This document shows, piece by piece, positions 50,186 to 59,232 of a DNA stretch of 64,000 nucleotides. The notes below the pieces were generated by a model. The model was not told the origin of the DNA. It was given only the letters and a program-made list of their open reading frames with translations, and made no database searches. The number at the start of each line of letters is the position of its first letter. Positions within the stretch are counted from its first letter, which is position 1. This DNA is from Neoalteromonas flava (lineage in GTDB: Bacteria > Pseudomonadota > Gammaproteobacteria > Enterobacterales > Alteromonadaceae), in the NCBI RefSeq assembly GCF_002807685.1, contig NZ_PEAX01000002.1, forward strand, positions 424,696 to 488,695, given 5' to 3'. Made by a program: the position numbers and the translations under genes.

Positions 50186-52138
50186 CTAATGCTCATCAAT
50201 AGCTAAAACGGTTCGCAGAGGCTGCAAAAAGGGCGCAAAATTTTGCCACTGAGTTAACGCTGAACGATAAATTGGCTGCCGCACTTGCTCAGAACTTGGC
50301 GTTTTGATTAACCGTTGAGTTTTATAGAAGTCGATACAACCTTGCTCAAAAGGTAAGTGACAGAAATCCAAAATTCTGCGCACTTGCGTAGCCAAATCAT
50401 CCACCACATCCTCATGTTGAACTCGCAACACAAAGTCAGGTAAAACACTATCCCAGTGCGCCATTAGTCGCTGATAATCGTTGTAGTAACGACCTATGTT
50501 TTCGAGGCTATAGCTGAATTCCTGTCCTTCCCCGAACAATTGTTTGAAACCACTAAAGCAACAGGCCATTGGATCACGCCGAGCATCAATGACTTTAGCC
50601 TTCGGTAAGATCAATTTGATCAAACCAATATGGAGGAAATTGTTTGGCATTTTATCAATAAAAAAGGGAGCTTGCCCCCGATAGACTTGAGTATCTTTTA
50701 TGTATTGTTCACCAAATTGCTGCAGTAAGTCGGGGTTTATGTTTTTTAATCGTTGTGGATATCCCTTACCCCGCCCCTGCAAGCGGGATGCGAGACCTAG
50801 GATATTGTGTAGCTCCATGGTACCGTCCACCTGCGAATGACTCGCTAGGATTTGCTCGAGCAAAGTAGAGCCTGCTCGAGGTAGGCCAACAACAAATATA
50901 GGGGCGCTGGCATTGCTTCCAGTGCCTTCATAGTGCGCAAATAGTTCGGGGGTAAAGGTAGCAATTTGTGCATCTACTTGAGCAGAGAATAAATCGGGAT
51001 TGTATTGAATTTGCTCCTGCTTAAGCGCGTTACCTTGTGCGTAAAAATCAAAGGAATCGCTGAACTTCTTGGCATCTTCTAGCCCTTTCGCCAGCGCAAA
51101 ATTAATATGGACCCTGTCGTCAACTGTAATATCATCACGCGCCAACTGCTCCTGCATTTGAGTGATTTCCACATTTGAAAAACGGTAGGTTTTGGTGTTT
51201 GCCAAGCTCCAATACGCATCACCAAATTCGGGCTTTAATGCGTAAGCACGTTGATAAGAATTAATTGCTTCTGGGAGTTTTCCAGCAGCTTTGAGTGCGT
51301 GGCCAAGTAGCAGCTGAACACCGTGAGATTCCTCTTTTGTTAACAGTTCGCGATAGAGCGATATCGCCTCTTCCACCGCGCCGATGCCAACAAGCGCCGT
51401 GGCTTTCGCAGTTTGTAACACCGTATGTGTTGGGTAGATTGCAAGCATACGATCGGCCAGCGCAAGCGCCAGTGCGAATTTCCCCATTTTGGCAAGTAAC
51501 TTAAGGTATTCTAAACCCGCCCCCAAATGCGTCGGGTGCAACTCTAGAAGTGTTTCGAGGAGGAACTCTGCCTCATTGTATATCTTGAGCTGCACACCGA
51601 TCTCAGCCAACAACAGCATTGCCTCTGGGTGCGTTTTATCCTGTTGCAGAAATTGTCTACACAGCTGTTCTGCAACATGGAGCTGTCCTTCATACATTAA
51701 ATCGCGCGCTTGCAAAATAGCAGGGGGCAACGCTTCCAATTGCTCAACTTGTTGCCTTGCAATACGCTCTGCTTGTGGATTATGAAGTGCACGATATAAC
51801 GGGATCAATGCTCGCCAGCTAGTGATTAAGGCAGGATTACGTTTAGTCGCTTGAAAAAAACCAATCGCAGCTTGTTGCACATCTCCGCGCTGCTGAAATA
51901 AGTAACCACGCTCTTGATAGCCACGAGCGTGCTCTGGATAACCAGTAAGTAACTCCTGTAAGGCCTGTAAAGCGCGCTCAGGCTCGCCCTTCAAACGCAG
52001 AGCGACAGCTAACATATAGCGCAATTCAGCAGCTTCAGTCGGCTGACTCTGTGCTGCAAATATAGCCTCTATTGCGGCAATTGCTTGAGCAAATTGACCA
52101 CTTGCGATCTGTTGTTTAATTACACTGGTTTGATCCAC
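50186..52138 (-). CDS. Tetratricopeptide-repeat sulfotransferase
   Basis: This 650-residue protein has TPR units over about residues 1-380 (LQELLTGYPEHARGYQERGYLFQQRGD, later YQRAYALKPEFGDAYWSLA) and a sulfotransferase domain (about 412-640). The PAPS 5'-phosphosulfate loop is VVGLPRAGSTLLEQIL, and the 3'-phosphate motif is around DARRDPMACCFSGFKQLF. It should transfer sulfate from PAPS to a peptide, glycan or small molecule; the acceptor is unknown. The start is GTG at 52138 with AAGGG upstream. The TonB receptor gene precedes it by 106 bases, with a terminator in between, a pairing found in several marine Alteromonadales. Confidence 0.85.
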   Translation of the reverse strand: MDQTSVIKQQIASGQFAQAIAAIEAIFAAQSQPTEAAELRYMLAVALRLKGEPERALQALQELLTGYPEHARGYQERGYLFQQRGDVQQAAIGFFQATKRNPALITSWRALIPLYRALHNPQAERIARQQVEQLEALPPAILQARDLMYEGQLHVAEQLCRQFLQQDKTHPEAMLLLAEIGVQLKIYNEAEFLLETLLELHPTHLGAGLEYLKLLAKMGKFALALALADRMLAIYPTHTVLQTAKATALVGIGAVEEAISLYRELLTKEESHGVQLLLGHALKAAGKLPEAINSYQRAYALKPEFGDAYWSLANTKTYRFSNVEITQMQEQLARDDITVDDRVHINFALAKGLEDAKKFSDSFDFYAQGNALKQEQIQYNPDLFSAQVDAQIATFTPELFAHYEGTGSNASAPIFVVGLPRAGSTLLEQILASHSQVDGTMELHNILGLASRLQGRGKGYPQRLKNINPDLLQQFGEQYIKDTQVYRGQAPFFIDKMPNNFLHIGLIKLILPKAKVIDARRDPMACCFSGFKQLFGEGQEFSYSLENIGRYYNDYQRLMAHWDSVLPDFVLRVQHEDVVDDLATQVRRILDFCHLPFEQGCIDFYKTQRLIKTPSSEQVRQPIYRSALTQWQNFAPFLQPLRTVLAIDEH

Positions 52139-52195
52139 TTAAACCCTTATTCGTTCGTTTACCAATCGTATCTTACCGATATCGCGCCAGAAAAT

Positions 52196-52222
52196 GAAAA
52201 AGGGCAAGTTTGCACCTGCCCC
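52196..52222 (-). terminator. Rho-independent terminator after the TonB receptor
   Basis: On the minus strand GGGCAGGT pairs with ACTTGCCC (one G-U pair) around a GCAA tetraloop and runs into TTTTTC. It lies 23 bases after the receptor stop and would separate it from the sulfotransferase gene. Confidence 0.78.
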
Positions 52223-52244
52223 TTTCAATTTATTTAGTCACCGT

Positions 52245-54902
52245 CTAGAAAAAGTCGTAGGACAATCGCAACCCAATAGTGCGTGGTCGATTGGTGACAA
52301 CCTTCGGAGTAAATTGTTGATTATCAATATACAACGTGGCGTTTTCATCAGTGATGTTATCGATATATAGCTCCGCTTTCCACTCATCATTGGTTATCCC
52401 AAATGCAATATTTGCGATAGCGTAGCTGTCTTGGATATATCGACCTCCCTTAAAGACTTGCCCATTAGCATCAGTGTAGGTGACACCTTCATACACGGCA
52501 GCCTCTTGCTGAATACTCAGACCAGAGCCAGTGCCATACACAAGCTGTGTAGTATCTTCCAATACGTATGCGTCCATCTTCATGCTCGCGAGTCGATCCC
52601 CTGTGTAGGCTATTGATCCGTTGATATACCCGGTCATTCCATCTGGAAGTTCATAGTAGTATTGAGCTCGAAGGTTGCCAGAGAAACTCGCTGAGTAAGG
52701 CAGTTCACTTCCTACCCCCGGCGCAATCCCTTGTAGCTCTGGGTTGATGCGCGTGAGTTCGGTGTCCAGCATGCTGAATGATGCGTTGATTACTAAGTCA
52801 TCAGTCGCTAGCCAAGTGATGTCCGCATCTAAACCCTTGATCTCTGCATCACCTACATTATCGGTAAATACTAAGAAACTGATATTGGTCGGATCGAAGC
52901 GCGAGGTTTGCAGATCAGTAATCTCAGAATAATAAGCCGTGGCATTGATCCGCAATATTCCATCAAGAAAGTCACCCTTCATACCAATTTCGTAGTTGTC
53001 TAGGGTATCCGTGAGTGAATACACAGGGATCCTAAACCCTTCAAATGCACCACTTTGATTGGTCGCTTGGCCACCGCCAACACGGTTCGTTACTGGCGGT
53101 CTAAATCCTTCTGAGTAGGTGGTAAAGAGCAGCACATCTTTATTAACTTTCCAGTCAAGTGATGCTTTAAAAATAACATCATCGACTGTTAGCACACCGT
53201 CGTCGTCCAACAGATCGACTTCCAATTGACCATTTGCAATGGCTTGCTGAATGAGCGCGGGGTCCTCCCCAACCGCAGCGAGTTCATTGGGATCCAAGGT
53301 ACCAAACGCGCGGATCCGACGAGTCACATCTACTGTAGTTGTAGAACCTCGGAAGATATCCTCGATTTCATACCAACGTGCTCCAATCGATGCGGTCACC
53401 GAGTCTGTGAGGTCATACTCCAGTTGCCCAAACAGGGCAATTTGGTTAATTTCATGCGTGACATCATTAACAAAACTCACTTCTGACTCAAATGGGCCGC
53501 CATCACTGTTAATGCCTTCTGTACCAACTGTCGTTCGCGCTAGATTAGAAAAGAAACCTAAGTCGGTATTCCCAATGTTAAACTTACCTACCGTCGCCAC
53601 CTCTTGCTCATCATAGAAAATACCGGCAGTTATACGCCAATCATTATCAGCATCGGTATTCACCCTAAACTCATGGGTCATGCGCTTTGTAGAAGTGTCT
53701 TCTTTATAGAACTTGGTAGGATCTAAGCAACGTTCATCCGCGGGTGTGGCTGCTTCATAATGGTTACATACATAGTAGGCAGCAAATAAGCCCCCATTTG
53801 TATAACCCGTGTAATCGATAGTTGAGTCGATTTGACGGTCAAGGTAGCCACCGGTATAGACCAAATCCAATTTTTCGAGGCGACCTTCCAAAGTCCAAGT
53901 CGTTAAGCCAAACTCATCATCGTTATCTTCTGGTACGAAGCGATTGGCCGAGCTTTCTCCGGCTAAATTAGGATCATAGGCAAAAACCCCTTCAGTTGAG
54001 AGGATCTGTTGAGTGTGCTGGACTAACAACTTCCAATTATCATCGAAGATGTATGAAAGGCCGAAGCGTGCGCCAGAATAGACCGCATCATTGAAGTCTT
54101 CCTCAACCAAAGCATCATTATTCGGCGCTACCACCGGCGTATTTTCAGGATCGCTGAGCACACCGCCAGAAATACGATCAATGACTACAGCACTGCCACC
54201 ATATCCGCCGTTAGCCGGGTCGTTCAATACGTTATCTATCCAGCCACCTTGGCGCTCATTATAGGCTGCCACCCGAACTGCAAGATCATCGGTTAGTGCG
54301 AAATTCATGAACGCTTCAACGGTGTTACTCATTTCACCGCCTTTGGTAAACGCGAAGTTAGTATCTACGCCGGCGGCAAAGCCAATATGGTCAGGTTTTT
54401 TGGTAATTAAGCGGACCGTACCCGATTGTGAGCTAGCACCAAAAAGGGTTCCTTGTGGGCCGGGTAAAACTTCAACGCGTTGCATGTCAGTCGCAAATAT
54501 ATCTAAGTTCCGCCCCTGCATGCTGACGGGTTGTTCATCTAAGTAAAATGCGACTGATGGTTGTAATGCTTGTACTGAAGAAACCGCAATATTAGTTTGC
54601 GACGTTGCCGCACCACGAATATATATTTCGTTTTGTCCAGGCCCAGTTCCTTGAAACACTACGTTGGGTAAGAACTCTACGTAGTCCTGAAAATTATCAA
54701 CGCCCAAGTTTTCTAGCGCTTCGCCATTTAAGGCGGTGACCGATACTGGGATTTCTTGTATTGATTCTGTGCGCTTGGTGGCAGTTACTTCGATTGTCTC
54801 AATTTGCGCTTTACTCGGTACATTCGCATTAGTTTCCTGCGCCGAGGCAGGCACAGATGCGAGTGCGGCGACAATTGCGCAGCTCAGTTTACTTCGATTC
54901 AT
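52245..54902 (-). CDS. TonB-dependent outer-membrane receptor
   Basis: This 885-residue receptor has a signal peptide (ending near ASVPASA), a TonB-box region (IETIEVTATKRTESIQEIPVSV) and a plug domain (about 45-170). A 22-strand type barrel ends in RTIGLRLSYDFF with terminal Phe. The plug carries IYIRGAATSQTN, and NVVFQGTGPGQNE is typical of the large Alteromonadales/sphingomonad receptor group, whose substrates are mostly unknown. The ATG at 54902 is chosen because the signal peptide starts there; upstream starts add a second hydrophobic stretch. The BetT-type transporter gene diverges from it across 265 bp of AT-rich DNA. Confidence 0.93.
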   Translation of the reverse strand: MNRSKLSCAIVAALASVPASAQETNANVPSKAQIETIEVTATKRTESIQEIPVSVTALNGEALENLGVDNFQDYVEFLPNVVFQGTGPGQNEIYIRGAATSQTNIAVSSVQALQPSVAFYLDEQPVSMQGRNLDIFATDMQRVEVLPGPQGTLFGASSQSGTVRLITKKPDHIGFAAGVDTNFAFTKGGEMSNTVEAFMNFALTDDLAVRVAAYNERQGGWIDNVLNDPANGGYGGSAVVIDRISGGVLSDPENTPVVAPNNDALVEEDFNDAVYSGARFGLSYIFDDNWKLLVQHTQQILSTEGVFAYDPNLAGESSANRFVPEDNDDEFGLTTWTLEGRLEKLDLVYTGGYLDRQIDSTIDYTGYTNGGLFAAYYVCNHYEAATPADERCLDPTKFYKEDTSTKRMTHEFRVNTDADNDWRITAGIFYDEQEVATVGKFNIGNTDLGFFSNLARTTVGTEGINSDGGPFESEVSFVNDVTHEINQIALFGQLEYDLTDSVTASIGARWYEIEDIFRGSTTTVDVTRRIRAFGTLDPNELAAVGEDPALIQQAIANGQLEVDLLDDDGVLTVDDVIFKASLDWKVNKDVLLFTTYSEGFRPPVTNRVGGGQATNQSGAFEGFRIPVYSLTDTLDNYEIGMKGDFLDGILRINATAYYSEITDLQTSRFDPTNISFLVFTDNVGDAEIKGLDADITWLATDDLVINASFSMLDTELTRINPELQGIAPGVGSELPYSASFSGNLRAQYYYELPDGMTGYINGSIAYTGDRLASMKMDAYVLEDTTQLVYGTGSGLSIQQEAAVYEGVTYTDANGQVFKGGRYIQDSYAIANIAFGITNDEWKAELYIDNITDENATLYIDNQQFTPKVVTNRPRTIGLRLSYDFF

Positions 54903-55167
54903 AGTGTGCTCACTTATTTTGCTTTTTATTTGTATACAACTATATAAACATAGTAGAAAACCACAATATAGGTTCAATTCTAATTATATTTTTCTAAATT
55001 AAATCAATATTATCAGATCTAAATAGCACCTTTATGATACTCTGCAATCGTTTATAAATTGTATTCAATATAATTGAGAAGTTATTTAAATACCGTCTTT
55101 GATGCTTTATATTGAGTTTTAAAGCGCAACCAAAGAGCGGTATCTATGCACCTAAGGCGAGATCTAC

Positions 55168-57132
55168 GTGGCCAATAATCACTCTCATTTGAATGCTAAG
55201 GTGTTTTATCCAGCATCCATCGCGATTACACTGCTGTTGGTATTTGCATTTATAGCGCCGGATCTGGCCAGTCGCAGTTTTGCAACGATTCAGAGCGCTA
55301 TCGTAGACAATGGTAGTTGGTTTTATGTCCTCACCGTTGCCATTATATTGTTACTCGTCACCTATCTTGGTGTTTCGAGATATGGGTCGATTCGGCTAGG
55401 TCCTGACCACGCGACTCCCGATTATTCCTTTGTCACTTGGTTATCAATGCTGTTTGCCGCAGGTATGGGTATCGGCCTGATGTTTTTTGGCGTAGCTGAA
55501 CCATTGATGCACTACATTGCGCCGCCTACAGCCGACGAAGGTACGGTCGAGGCCGTACGTGAAGCGATGAAAACCACTTTTTTCCATTGGGGGGTGCATG
55601 CCTGGGCAATATACGCTGTTGTTGCTTTGGTATTAGCTTACTTCAGCTTCCGTCATCGCCTACCTTTGACTTTACGGTCCGCGCTGTATCCTTTTATTGG
55701 TGAGCGGATCCATGGCTGGATTGGCCACACGGTAGACATATTTGCCGTCATAAGCACTATATTTGGCGTTTCCACTTCACTCGGGCTAGGCGCTTCGCAG
55801 ATTAATACCGGGCTGAACTACTTGTTTGGCCTCGAAATTTCGAATACTAATCAAATAATTTTAATGGCCTTGATCATTAGTGTTGCCATTGTCTCGGTTG
55901 TCTCAGGGCTCGATAAAGGCATTCGCCGCTTGTCAGAAACCAATATGATTTTAGCGATTCTATTGCTTGGATTTGTCCTTGCGTTGGGACCGACGGTATT
56001 CCTACTTAAAGCATATCTACAAAATACCGGGGCATACCTTTCGGATATCGTTAGAAACACTTTCAATTTATTTACCTATGAACCTACGGATTGGATAGGC
56101 GGTTGGACAATATTTTACTGGGGGTGGTGGTTGGCATGGGCCCCCTTTGTTGGACTCTTTATCGCCCGTATTTCACGCGGACGAACTATTCGCGAGTTTG
56201 TTATTGGTGTGCTGTTAGTCCCAACCGCGTTTACGTTGTTATGGATGACCGTGTTTGGCAACACAGCGATTGATTTAGTGCATGGCCAAGGAGCAAATGA
56301 CTTAGCTAATCTGGTCAATGAAAACACCTCTGTCGCGTTATTTGTTTTTCTCGAGCACTTTCCATTTTCAGAGGTATTAATTGTGGTTGCCATATTGATG
56401 GTAATTATTTTTTTCGTCACCTCCTGTGACTCAGGTGCAATGGTTGTTGATATGTTATGTTCTCATGGCAATAATAACACTCCGGTATGGCAGCGTATTT
56501 ACTGGACTGTGGGTGTCGGCGTAGTGGCGGCAATTTTACTTGCTGCGGGCGGTCTATCAGCCTTGCAAACAATGACCATAGCAGCGGCGTTACCGTTTGC
56601 GATCGTGCTCACGCTGTCAATGTTCGGATTAATAAAAGCATTGCGGATCGAAGGCTACAAGCGCGAGAGCTTACAAATCAACACTGTCCCATTGCAACCG
56701 ACTGAGAGCGCATCAGCCTGGCGTGAACGCTTGCACAATATCGTTAACTTTCCTAATCGCCAAGCCGTAGTAACCTATATCAATAGTACTGTAAGCGCAG
56801 CATTTAAGGCCGTGCAAGAAGAACTGGCTAAAAATCAGATCCAAGCAGAAATTCAAACGACTGACAAAGGTATAGCATTGAGTGTTGAACAAGGGGATGA
56901 GCAAGGGTTCGTCTACGCCGTTTATTTTCGCCAGCACGTGCAACCAGACTACACCCAAACTGACACAGAAAATATAGACAGCGATGATGATCAGTCATAC
57001 TATCGTGCCGAAGTGCATTTGAGTGAAGGCGGCCAAGACTACGATATCATGGGTTGGTCTAAGCTCGCTGTAATCAATGACATTATAGAGCATTATCATA
57101 AGCATTTGCATTTCTTACACATGTTGCGCTGA
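55168..57132 (+). CDS. BCCT family betaine/choline transporter (BetT-like)
   Basis: This 654-residue inner-membrane transporter has twelve helices with the BCCT motifs GMGIGLMFFGVAEP, FFHWGVHAWAIY and FYWGWWLAWAPFVGLFIARI followed by SRGRTIREF. A hydrophilic C-terminal domain of about 150 residues is characteristic of BetT, the proton-driven choline transporter, and not of the shorter CaiT/BetP forms. Choline or betaine uptake for osmoprotection is the likely role. No betA, betB or betI is adjacent. The start is GTG at 55168 with AAGGCGAG upstream. A MarR regulator follows after 53 bases. Confidence 0.9.
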   Translation: MANNHSHLNAKVFYPASIAITLLLVFAFIAPDLASRSFATIQSAIVDNGSWFYVLTVAIILLLVTYLGVSRYGSIRLGPDHATPDYSFVTWLSMLFAAGMGIGLMFFGVAEPLMHYIAPPTADEGTVEAVREAMKTTFFHWGVHAWAIYAVVALVLAYFSFRHRLPLTLRSALYPFIGERIHGWIGHTVDIFAVISTIFGVSTSLGLGASQINTGLNYLFGLEISNTNQIILMALIISVAIVSVVSGLDKGIRRLSETNMILAILLLGFVLALGPTVFLLKAYLQNTGAYLSDIVRNTFNLFTYEPTDWIGGWTIFYWGWWLAWAPFVGLFIARISRGRTIREFVIGVLLVPTAFTLLWMTVFGNTAIDLVHGQGANDLANLVNENTSVALFVFLEHFPFSEVLIVVAILMVIIFFVTSCDSGAMVVDMLCSHGNNNTPVWQRIYWTVGVGVVAAILLAAGGLSALQTMTIAAALPFAIVLTLSMFGLIKALRIEGYKRESLQINTVPLQPTESASAWRERLHNIVNFPNRQAVVTYINSTVSAAFKAVQEELAKNQIQAEIQTTDKGIALSVEQGDEQGFVYAVYFRQHVQPDYTQTDTENIDSDDDQSYYRAEVHLSEGGQDYDIMGWSKLAVINDIIEHYHKHLHFLHMLR

Positions 57133-57185
57133 CGGGCTCCCTTAGACAGCGCCATGTTCGTTATAGCTAGTTAAGAAGAACAGTC

Positions 57186-57659
57186 ATGCAGAAAGACGAA
57201 GAGTTACTAGTCGCGTTGCGCAAAGTCATCCGAGCGATAGACCTGCGCTCAAAACAACTCAGTAAAGATGTTGGCCTTACTGGGCCACAGCTGTTAGTAA
57301 TGCAAAATATCGGTAAGAAACCCGGCATTATGGTTCGCCAAGTTGCTGATAATATTAATTTGAGCCCCGCAACGGTGACCAGCATTTTGGATCGGCTGGA
57401 GAGTAAAGCGTTGGTCCAGCGCGTTAGGAGCACTGAAGATAAGCGCAAGGTAGGTTTATTCTTAACTGAGTCCGGCACAACGATATTGCTAGATGCACCG
57501 CTCCCCTTCCAAGAACACTTTACTAATCGCTTTGCACAACTTAAGGAATGGGAACAAAGTCAGATGGTTGCTACCCTGCAGCGCATTGCCAGTATGATGG
57601 ATGCTGAAGATATAGATGCTGCGCCGGTATTAGAAGTGGGCAGTATCGCCGACAAATAA
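57186..57659 (+). CDS. MarR family transcriptional regulator
   Basis: This 157-residue winged-helix protein starts with a helical dimerisation region (EELLVALRKVIRAIDLRSKQL). The recognition helix lies in VRQVADNINLSPATVTSILDRLESKALV, and the wing is RVRSTEDKRKVGLFLT. It resembles the EctR-type MarR regulators of ectoine genes. Co-orientation 53 bases after a BCCT transporter suggests control of osmolyte uptake, but no operator was identified. It converges with the next gene. Confidence 0.88.
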   Translation: MQKDEELLVALRKVIRAIDLRSKQLSKDVGLTGPQLLVMQNIGKKPGIMVRQVADNINLSPATVTSILDRLESKALVQRVRSTEDKRKVGLFLTESGTTILLDAPLPFQEHFTNRFAQLKEWEQSQMVATLQRIASMMDAEDIDAAPVLEVGSIADK

Positions 57660-57670
57660 GCGATTTACAG

Positions 57671-58132
57671 TCAAAATTGATGTTGACGGAAGAAACCTTG
57701 CACGTAACCCAGGTCATGCTGATAGCGGGCGGGATCGAGACTGTCAATCGCACTTTCGATATCTGTAAAAAATCGTGGCTCGAGTTCAGCGACTTCATAC
57801 GCTTGTCTCAGCTGAGCCTCAATGGTTAATGCCACATCGGAGTCAAAGATAACCACTGAAAGCGCTTCTAAACCGATTTGCTTGCGGATAACCGTGTGTT
57901 TCACAAATGAGTCGAAAGTGCTTGGTGGCATCAAACTTTCACCGTATAACGCACTAATTTGCGCCCACGGCTTTTTATGATCGAATTGCTGGATATACCC
58001 TGCCATATCCCTTGAGCCGATCCGCATAGTTTGGTCGTTCCAGGGGCCGCGACCAGAAAATAATAACAATTGCCCACTGCGGCGAGTAACAAACTCACCG
58101 TGGCGTTGAAAAGTTGATTTATCCAAAGACAA
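57671..58132 (-). CDS. STAS/SpoIIAA-like small protein in operon with patatin
   Basis: I do not firmly recognise this 153-residue protein. Its pattern is two N-terminal strands (HGEFVTRRSGQLLLFSG), a helix (NDQTMRIGSRDMAGYIQQF), the strand WAQISALYG, a long helix and a closing segment PRFFTDIESAIDSLDP. This resembles SpoIIAA/STAS-like domains, which end in a similar F-x5-A-x2-L helix. The start is a TTG at 58132 with AGGAT upstream. The gene overlaps the 3' end of the patatin gene by 14 bases, so it is probably co-translated and functionally linked with it. Confidence 0.65.
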   Translation of the reverse strand: MSLDKSTFQRHGEFVTRRSGQLLLFSGRGPWNDQTMRIGSRDMAGYIQQFDHKKPWAQISALYGESLMPPSTFDSFVKHTVIRKQIGLEALSVVIFDSDVALTIEAQLRQAYEVAELEPRFFTDIESAIDSLDPARYQHDLGYVQGFFRQHQF

Positions 58133-59144
58133 TCGGCAATCCTGTTTTTACATCAATACGATCCAACGAGTTTCCAGTATATTCATCGAGCAACATCTCT
58201 ACTACTGCTTGGCCATAGCGTGCATACCAAAAATCGCCCATTTGTTTGAGCTTGGCGATATTACCTGCACTAATATCATCCATGGCATCATCAGCAGGAT
58301 TTGCTAAACCTGGTTGATGAGTTAATTGTGAATTTACGCGAATATACTTACCGTTTTCTACCATGGTAATCGCCTGATAACCAACGACCATCTCGTCAGA
58401 TAAAATATCAATAATATTCCCTTTGGTCATCCATTGTAATGCTCCCCAATGCTGAGATTCAGGGCCGTTCAACTTGCGCGTACGAAACCCGGTTCCTACC
58501 GAAATTACCCGCAAGTCACTTAACCGAGAGTCACTCCAGCAGCGCCTAGCTTCAGCGATAGCACACATAGTTGGATTATTCGCAATAACACCACCATCTA
58601 TCAACCAGCTATCAAAGTCATTATCTTCAAGACGCATCGCTTTGGTCGGAAAAAATGTAGGTGCGGCGCTTGATGCATCTGCGACATCAGCTGAAAGCAA
58701 CTGACAATGTGCTGGCTTTGTTGTTTTAATAACATACGGACGACGCTTTTCGATACCATACGTCACGCAAAGTACATGCTTGTTGGGCTCTACATTTTGT
58801 AACTTAGCATCCGCAAAATTTCTCTCCAGCACGGTTCGCTTACCCTCAGCCGAGTACTTAGGGGCATTTACACCATCAATCTCAAACCAACCTCGATTTT
58901 CACTAAAAATATGTTTTGCGTTTTCAACACTATACAACTGATTGATATCTTCCATCGTCAAACGCGTTGTTGCTAATGCCAGTGCGATAATACTGCCAGT
59001 GCTAGTGCCAGCATAAAAATCGACACAATCGCGAAGGGTCTTATTAGCTCGCTTGGAAAGCTCAGCTTCAACGTGGGAAAGAAACTGCGTAGTTGCAGCA
59101 CCACGGATTCCGCCGCCGTCCAATGACAGGATAAGTTTACTCAT
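58119..59144 (-). CDS. Patatin-like phospholipase
   Basis: This 341-residue cytoplasmic enzyme has the patatin oxyanion motif DGGGIRG (residues 9-15), the nucleophile elbow GTSTG with Ser48 and the catalytic aspartate Asp183 in LIDGGVIANNP. It should hydrolyse acyl esters of phospholipids or related lipids. Related patatins serve as effectors in CBASS defence (CapV), but no nucleotidyltransferase, Cap2/Cap3 or other defence gene is adjacent, so a lipid-metabolic role is as likely. It overlaps a STAS-like gene downstream and lies behind the MBL hydrolase gene, from which a terminator separates it. Confidence 0.88.
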   Translation of the reverse strand: MSKLILSLDGGGIRGAATTQFLSHVEAELSKRANKTLRDCVDFYAGTSTGSIIALALATTRLTMEDINQLYSVENAKHIFSENRGWFEIDGVNAPKYSAEGKRTVLERNFADAKLQNVEPNKHVLCVTYGIEKRRPYVIKTTKPAHCQLLSADVADASSAAPTFFPTKAMRLEDNDFDSWLIDGGVIANNPTMCAIAEARRCWSDSRLSDLRVISVGTGFRTRKLNGPESQHWGALQWMTKGNIIDILSDEMVVGYQAITMVENGKYIRVNSQLTHQPGLANPADDAMDDISAGNIAKLKQMGDFWYARYGQAVVEMLLDEYTGNSLDRIDVKTGLPIVFG

Positions 59145-59199
59145 GGATGTCCACTATCTCATCGGGGGAAATTTATCTATTAGAATAGTTCAGATGGGC

Positions 59200-59232
59200 A
59201 AAACTACCAGTATCAAACCGATACTGGTAGTT
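59200..59232 (-). terminator. Rho-independent terminator after the MBL hydrolase
   Basis: A 13-bp perfect stem (half-site AACTACCAGTATC) closes a five-base loop and is followed on the minus strand by TTTT-like sequence (AGTTTTGCCC). It begins right at the stop codon of the gene at 59232. The near-perfect symmetry could also allow weak action on the plus strand. Confidence 0.65.

Noticed and set aside
58119..59144. CBASS-type defence system suggested by the patatin protein
   Set aside because: No CD-NTase, ubiquitin-like or other defence gene is adjacent, and the neighbour is STAS-like.
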